Origin: Kiloniellaceae bacterium
GTDB lineage: Bacteria > Pseudomonadota > Alphaproteobacteria > Kiloniellales > Kiloniellaceae
Length of the DNA: 10,156 nt
Assembly (NCBI GenBank): GCA_028280915.1
Contig: JANQKX010000614.1
Coordinates: 1 to 10,156, forward strand
Direction: 5' to 3'
The position numbers and the translations under genes were made by a program. The notes below the pieces were generated by a model that had not been told where the DNA came from, did no database searches, and was given only the letters and a program-made list of their open reading frames with translations. How positions within the stretch are numbered: the first letter of the stretch is position 1; each line of letters begins with the position of its first letter. Shown here one piece after another: positions 6,165 to 10,156 of the stretch.

Positions 6165-6259
6165 GGGTATTCTCGATCCAAAGTCTCTCGACTATTACTT
6201 CATTACTTAGCGCCATCCATACTTAGGGACGGCGGGGCCAACTCGCCAGCCAAACCATA

Positions 6260-6286
6260 GGCGGCGGGCCCTGCCCGCTAGCCGCC
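6260..6286 (-). other. GC-rich hairpin enclosing the nqrF stop codon
   Basis: GCGGGC (6264-6269) and GCCCGC (6273-6278) pair perfectly around a 3-base loop. GGCG (6260-6263) and CGCC (6283-6286) extend the stem past a 4-base bulge. The TAG of nqrF (6280-6278) lies at the stem edge. No U-run follows on the minus strand, so it is not a standard intrinsic terminator. It could slow transcription or protect the 3' end of the nqrF message and so lower nqrM output. Confidence 0.35.
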
Positions 6287-7504
6287 GAAGTCGTCCAGCA
6301 TGATGTCTTCGCGCTCCACGCCCAGGTTCAAGAGCATGTTGATCACCGAGGTGTTCATGATGGGCGGGCCGCACATATAGAATTCGCATTCCTCGGGTGC
6401 GGGGTGGTTCTTCAGATAGTTCTCGTAGAGCACGTTGTGGATAAAGCCCGTCTCGCCGTCCCAATCGTCGTTGGGTTGGGGGTCGGAGAGGGCCACGTGC
6501 CACTTGAAATTCTCGTTCTCCGCCTGCAGCTGGTCGAAGTCTTCCACGAAGAACATCTCCCGCTTGCTGCGGGCGCCGTACCAGAAGGTGATCTTGCGCT
6601 TGGACGACAGGCGCTTCAGCTGGTCGAAGATGTGGGAGCGCATGGGCGCCATGCCCGCGCCGCCACCCACGAACACCATTTCCTTTTCCGTGTCCCGGGC
6701 GAAGAACTCGCCGAAGGGCCCGGAGATGGTGACGTCGTCGCCCGGCTTCAGGTTGAAGATGTAGGACGACATGATGCCCGACGGCACCTTTGAGGGGTCG
6801 GCGTGGGGCGGCGGGGTGGCGATGCGCACGTTGAGCATGATGACGCCCTTTTCCTCGGGGTAGTTGGCCATGGAATAGGCGCGCACCACGTGCTCTTCAT
6901 TGTTGACGTGCAGGTCCCACAGATTGAACTTGTCCCAATCCTCCCGATACTCCTCGGCCACGTCGAATTCCTTGAAGCCCAGCTGGTAAGGCGGGCATTC
7001 GATCTGGATGTAGCCGCCGGCGCGGAAATCCACGTTTTCGCCCTCGGGTAACTCCAGCACCAGGCATTTGATGAAGGTGGCCACGTTGTCGTTGGAGCGT
7101 ACCTTGCAGCGCCACTTCTTGACCCCGAAAACCTCGTCGGGGACGCGGATCTTCATGTTCTGCTTGACCGCCACCTGGCAGGACAGTCGGTCGCCCTCCC
7201 GGGCCTCCCGCTTGGTGATGTGGGACAGCTCGGTGGGCAGGATGGAGCCGCCGCCCTCGAAGATCTGCACCCGGCACTGGGCGCAGGTGCCGCCGCCGCC
7301 GCAGGCCGAGGCCACGAAGAGGTTCTCGCCGGCCAGGGCCCCCAGCAGCTTGGAGCCGACGGGCGCATGAATGGTACGCTCGTCGTTGATCAGAATGTCC
7401 ACGGTGCCGCTGGCCACCAGTTTGGAGCGGGCGAAGAGGATCAGCGCCACCAAGGCCAGGATGACGATGGTGAAGAGGATGACGCCGGCGACAAAATCAA
7501 TCAT
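6278..7504 (-). CDS. nqrF: Na+-translocating NADH:quinone oxidoreductase subunit F (NADH dehydrogenase subunit)
   Basis: A 408-residue subunit that takes electrons from NADH onto FAD and passes them to its 2Fe-2S cluster. An N-terminal membrane anchor spans about 4-26. The ferredoxin-like domain has cluster ligands Cys68, Cys74, Cys77 (SACGGGGTCAQC) and Cys109 (LSCQ). The FAD domain carries R208-A-Y-S211 (VVRAYSMANYP). The NADH domain has VFVGGGAGMAPMRSH (277-291), TFWYGARSKREMFF (306-319) and the C-terminal YMCGPP (Cys378) followed by DDFGG at the end. Length and motifs match the family. It lies 52 bp after nqrE, and ATG 7504 has only a weak AGG ribosome binding site. The membrane anchor and six-subunit context separate it from soluble reductases and from Rnf. 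Confidence 0.98.
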   Translation of the reverse strand: MIDFVAGVILFTIVILALVALILFARSKLVASGTVDILINDERTIHAPVGSKLLGALAGENLFVASACGGGGTCAQCRVQIFEGGGSILPTELSHITKREAREGDRLSCQVAVKQNMKIRVPDEVFGVKKWRCKVRSNDNVATFIKCLVLELPEGENVDFRAGGYIQIECPPYQLGFKEFDVAEEYREDWDKFNLWDLHVNNEEHVVRAYSMANYPEEKGVIMLNVRIATPPPHADPSKVPSGIMSSYIFNLKPGDDVTISGPFGEFFARDTEKEMVFVGGGAGMAPMRSHIFDQLKRLSSKRKITFWYGARSKREMFFVEDFDQLQAENENFKWHVALSDPQPNDDWDGETGFIHNVLYENYLKNHPAPEECEFYMCGPPIMNTSVINMLLNLGVEREDIMLDDFGG

Positions 7505-7556
7505 GGTGATGCCTACTTCAATGGGCCCTTACTTACTTGGCGACAACCACCGCCGA

Positions 7557-8165
7557 CTACAACTGAATCCCGGAAAAGGACATGAACGCCAAGGACATGA
7601 GGCCGGCGGTCATGAAGGTGATGCCTAGCCCGCGCAGGCCCGGCGGTATGTCGCTGTACTTCAGCTTTTCGCGCAAGCCCGCCAGGGCCACGATGGCCAG
7701 CGCCCAGCCCACGCCCGATCCCAGGCCGTAAACCACGCTCTCGCCGAAGTCGTAATCCCGCTCCACCATGAACAAGGTGCCGCCCAGGATGGCGCAGTTC
7801 ACCGTGATCAGGGGCAGGAAGATGCCCAGGGCGTTGTAGAGGGCGGGAAAGAACTTATCCAAGGTCATCTCGAGGATCTGCACCATGGCGGCGATCACGC
7901 CGATATAGCTGATCAGACCCAGGAAGGTCAGGTCCGTGTCGCCCAGACCCAGCCAGGAGAGCGCGCCGGGCTTCAGGAAGAGGTTCAGGATCAGGTTGTT
8001 GGCCGGCACCGTGATGACCTGCACCACGACCACCGCCACCCCCAGGCCGAAGGCGGTGCTGATCTTCTTCGACACGGCCAGGAAGGTGCACATGCCGAGG
8101 AAAAACGCGAGCGCCAGGTTCTCGACGAAGATGACCTTCACAAACAGGCTGAGATAGGCCTCCAT
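7557..8165 (-). CDS. nqrE: Na+-translocating NADH:quinone oxidoreductase subunit E
   Basis: A 202-residue integral membrane protein with six hydrophobic helices. It is a paralogue of NqrD and of RnfA/RnfE. The two family cysteines that help bind iron within the membrane are present: Cys26 in FFLGMCTF and Cys124 in ITVNCAILGG. The stretch LKPGALSWLGLGDTDLTF (65-81) is a loop slightly longer than in the Vibrio protein, moving the second cysteine by four positions. The end reads LMSLAFMSFSGIQL. The ATG shares one base with the nqrD stop (TGATG), so translation is coupled, and AAGGAG lies upstream within nqrD. Confidence 0.97.
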   Translation of the reverse strand: MEAYLSLFVKVIFVENLALAFFLGMCTFLAVSKKISTAFGLGVAVVVVQVITVPANNLILNLFLKPGALSWLGLGDTDLTFLGLISYIGVIAAMVQILEMTLDKFFPALYNALGIFLPLITVNCAILGGTLFMVERDYDFGESVVYGLGSGVGWALAIVALAGLREKLKYSDIPPGLRGLGITFMTAGLMSLAFMSFSGIQL

Positions 8166-8824
8166 CAGCCGTGCTCCTTCACCTGTGCGTCCATGATCAC
8201 GAAGTCCACCTTCTCCCGCTGGCGCCGTTTGACCGTGCGCAGCACCCAGATGAAGCCGCCGATGATGAAAAAGGCGCTGGGCGGCAAGAGCAGCAGGCCG
8301 TTGGGATAATACCAGCCGCCGTTGGCCACCGAGGGCAGGATCGTGACGCCCATGAGGGTGCCGGCGCCGAACAGCTCGCGGATCACCGCCACGCCGATCA
8401 GAATGGCGCTATAGCCCAGGCCGTTGCCGATCCCGTCCAGGAAGCTCATCAGCGGCGGGTTTTGCATGGCATAAGCCTCGGCCCGGCCCATCACGATACA
8501 GTTGGTGATGATCAGGCCCACGAAGACCGAGAGAGTCTTGGAGATCTCATAGGCAAAGGCCTTGAGGATCTGGTCCACCACGATCACCAGGGAGGCGATG
8601 ATCACCATTTGCACGATGATGCGGATGCTGCCGGGAATGTGGTGGCGGATCATGCTGATGGAGAGGTTGGAAAAGGCGCACACGCTGGTCAGCGCGAGGC
8701 ACATGATCAAGGAGACCTTCAAGGAGGAGGTGACGGCCAAGGCCGAACAAATGCCCAGGGTCTGCAGGATGACCGGATTGTTTTCAAATACCGGATCGGT
8801 GATCAGCTGTCTGCGGCTAGCCAT
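8165..8824 (-). CDS. nqrD: Na+-translocating NADH:quinone oxidoreductase subunit D
   Basis: A 219-residue membrane protein with six hydrophobic helices after a short polar start ending PVFENNPVILQTLGICSALA. Cys26 (GICSA) and Cys109 (IITNCIVMGRAEA) correspond to the NqrD iron ligands (Cys29 and Cys112 in Vibrio cholerae, three residues later there). Further family text is IGNGLGYSAILIGVAVIRELFGAG and the end INVEKVDFVIMDAQ-like (here REKVDFVIMDAQVKEHG). AAAAGGAG precedes ATG 8824, which overlaps the nqrC stop by 8 bp. With NqrE it forms the pair that passes electrons across the membrane through the iron centre. Confidence 0.97.
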   Translation of the reverse strand: MASRRQLITDPVFENNPVILQTLGICSALAVTSSLKVSLIMCLALTSVCAFSNLSISMIRHHIPGSIRIIVQMVIIASLVIVVDQILKAFAYEISKTLSVFVGLIITNCIVMGRAEAYAMQNPPLMSFLDGIGNGLGYSAILIGVAVIRELFGAGTLMGVTILPSVANGGWYYPNGLLLLPPSAFFIIGGFIWVLRTVKRRQREKVDFVIMDAQVKEHG

Positions 8825-9665
8825 CTTGCGCCAGCTCCTTTTGCAAATTCTTCAAAAAGGGCCCAAAGCCGTCCTTGTCCACCCAATAGCGCACCAGGTT
8901 GTCGACCCCCCGCGCGGTGAGGGTGGCGCCGGCCAGGCCGTCTACCTGATAGGCGCCTTCCGGGCCGCTGGCCGCGGCGCCCTTGACCACGTGGATCTTC
9001 AGGTCGCCGTTTTCATCGGTGATCAACTTCCCGGGCCATTGGCCGCGCCAGTTGGGATTGTCCACCTCGCCCCCCAGGCCGGGCGTTTCCGCATGCTCGT
9101 AGAACTGCAGGCCGACGATCTCCCGCCCGTCCGGCTTCACCGCCAGGTAGCCGTAGAGGGTGGACCACAGGCCATAGCCGTGCACGGGCAGGATCACCGT
9201 GGTCACCTGACCTGCATCGTCCTTGACCAGGTAGACGACGGCATAGTGGGACCGGCGTTTGATCCCGGCCAGATCCTGGTCCGCCGTCAGGGCGTCGCTC
9301 AGGGCCGGGTCCCGGGCCGCCTGGCGCTGGTCAAAGGTATTCGGGTCGACCGCGTCGGTGAATTCGCCCGTACGCAGGTCCACCGTGCGCGGCTCCACCT
9401 GCTTGAACAGCTCGTCGATGGGCACGCCCGGCCGCATGAGGCCGGCCACCTGCAGGATGTTGCGGCGGATTTCCAGGACCTTGTTGGCTTCCTGCATGGG
9501 GCGCAGGCCCACGGCAAAGGCGGAAACCAAGACCGCGCAGACCAGGCACAAGGCCACCGCCACGCCGACCATCTTGCGCGGGTCCTCGTTGGGCAGGGCC
9601 AAGAAGGCGCGCAAGGGGCCGGCCTTGCTTTTGCCCTTATCCGGAGATGTGGGTTGCTCAGACAT
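8817..9665 (-). CDS. nqrC: Na+-translocating NADH:quinone oxidoreductase subunit C (covalent FMN subunit)
   Basis: A 282-residue, mostly periplasmic FMN-binding subunit. After a hydrophilic leader there is one membrane helix at about 33-53. The FMN_bind domain includes HGYGLWSTLYGYLAV (162-176), the family motif HAETPGLGGEV (191-201) and the flavin attachment site D242-G-L-A-G-A-T248. Thr248 is the expected phosphoester-bound FMN residue. The usual Ser before G-A-T is Ala here. ATG 9665 is chosen because GGAGG (9674-9670) lies just upstream and the start overlaps the nqrB stop by 8 bp; an in-frame ATG at 9689 would add eight residues and lacks a comparable site. FMN attachment needs the ApbE flavin transferase, which is not in this window. 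Confidence 0.96.
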   Translation of the reverse strand: MSEQPTSPDKGKSKAGPLRAFLALPNEDPRKMVGVAVALCLVCAVLVSAFAVGLRPMQEANKVLEIRRNILQVAGLMRPGVPIDELFKQVEPRTVDLRTGEFTDAVDPNTFDQRQAARDPALSDALTADQDLAGIKRRSHYAVVYLVKDDAGQVTTVILPVHGYGLWSTLYGYLAVKPDGREIVGLQFYEHAETPGLGGEVDNPNWRGQWPGKLITDENGDLKIHVVKGAAASGPEGAYQVDGLAGATLTARGVDNLVRYWVDKDGFGPFLKNLQKELAQDG

Positions 9666-10156
9666 TGCGCCTCCGTCGCCGGCGTACATTGGCCTGTACC
9701 ACTAGATAGTCGATCAGAGGCGCAAAAACATTACCAAACAAGATGGCCAGCATCATGCCTTCCGGAAAGGCCGGATTGACCACGCGGATCAGCACGGCCA
9801 TCACGCCGATCAGGATCGCGTACCACCATCGCCCCATGTTGGTCATGGCCGCCGAAACCGGCTCGGTCACCATGTAAACCAGGCCGAAGGCATAACCGCC
9901 CAGCACCAGATGCCACCAGAACGGCATGCCGAACATGGGATTGGTATCCGAGCCGATCAGGTTGAAGATGGTACTCATGACCACCGTCCCGATGACGCAG
10001 CCGGCGATCAGGCGCCAGTTGGCGATCCTGGTATAGATCAGGAAGGCCCCACCCAAGAGGCAGGCCAGCGCCGAGGTCTCGCCCAGGGAGCCGTGCATAA
10101 GGCCAAAAAAGGCCTCCCACCAGCTCAGGCCGATGCTGGACAGGCCTTCCACCCCT
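9658..10156 (-). CDS. nqrB: Na+-translocating NADH:quinone oxidoreductase subunit B, C-terminal part (runs off the right edge)
   Basis: About 165 C-terminal residues of a membrane subunit that carries covalent FMN and lies close to ubiquinone and the Na+ path. Visible family motifs are GSLGETSALACLLGGAFLIY, the loop IFNLIGSDTNPMFGMPFWWH, LVLGGYAFGLVYMVTEPVSA, GRWWYAILIGVMAVLIRVVN and PAFPEGMMLAILFGNVFAPL, spanning several membrane helices. The FMN-bearing S-G-A-T-like site should lie just beyond the window edge. The C-terminus ends QANVRRRRRRNV, an unusually solid run of arginines facing the cytoplasm. The stop overlaps the nqrC start by 8 bp. Confidence 0.97.
   Translation of the reverse strand, partial: GVEGLSSIGLSWWEAFFGLMHGSLGETSALACLLGGAFLIYTRIANWRLIAGCVIGTVVMSTIFNLIGSDTNPMFGMPFWWHLVLGGYAFGLVYMVTEPVSAAMTNMGRWWYAILIGVMAVLIRVVNPAFPEGMMLAILFGNVFAPLIDYLVVQANVRRRRRRNV

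Noticed and set aside
7557..8824. RnfA/RnfE identity for the two six-helix membrane proteins
   Set aside because: The neighbours NqrB, NqrC, NqrF (2Fe-2S plus FAD and NADH domains) and NqrM define the NQR complex. No RnfB or RnfC is present.
8562..9779. A plus-strand open frame of about 405 codons across nqrC and nqrD
   Set aside because: It is antisense to two overlapping, strongly conserved nqr genes, and its translation resembles no known protein.

Overview
The window comes from a high-GC proteobacterium. An Arg-rich, non-pyrrolysine MttB gene set next to a complete-type nqr operon suggests a marine or halotolerant bacterium, possibly an alphaproteobacterium of the Rhodospirillales kind. 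That placement is an inference from gene content and was not tested by phylogeny.

Left block (1-3910): the N-terminal part of a LysR-family regulator (minus strand) is divergent from a three-gene plus-strand operon. The operon holds an MttB-family (trimethylamine/betaine methyltransferase-like) protein, a small Cupin_3 protein and a second, clearly paralogous MttB-family protein. Neither MttB reading frame carries an internal amber codon, so both are non-pyrrolysine members, the group that includes glycine betaine, proline betaine and carnitine demethylases. No corrinoid protein, corrinoid activator or methyl-tetrahydrofolate partner lies in the window. An AT-rich 108-bp divergent intergenic region contains nested inverted repeats suited to a LysR operator.

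Middle block (3911-5932): a convergent minus-strand set of a GNAT acetyltransferase, a DUF4440 (SnoaL/NTF2-like) protein and a class I SAM-dependent methyltransferase. The first two look visibly less GC-rich than their neighbours. Next to it is a divergent 58-residue membrane protein gene on the plus strand, with a recognisable promoter overlapped by a perfect 12-bp palindrome.

Right block (5955-10156, minus strand): the distal part of an operon for the Na+-translocating NADH:quinone oxidoreductase. In transcription order it is nqrB (C-terminal part), nqrC, nqrD, nqrE, nqrF and the maturation gene nqrM. nqrB-C, C-D and D-E overlap, indicating translational coupling. The flavin transferase gene apbE, often found between nqrF and nqrM, is absent at that place. 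NQR oxidises NADH, reduces ubiquinone and pumps Na+. A link to Na+-driven uptake of betaines used by the left block is possible but only an inference.
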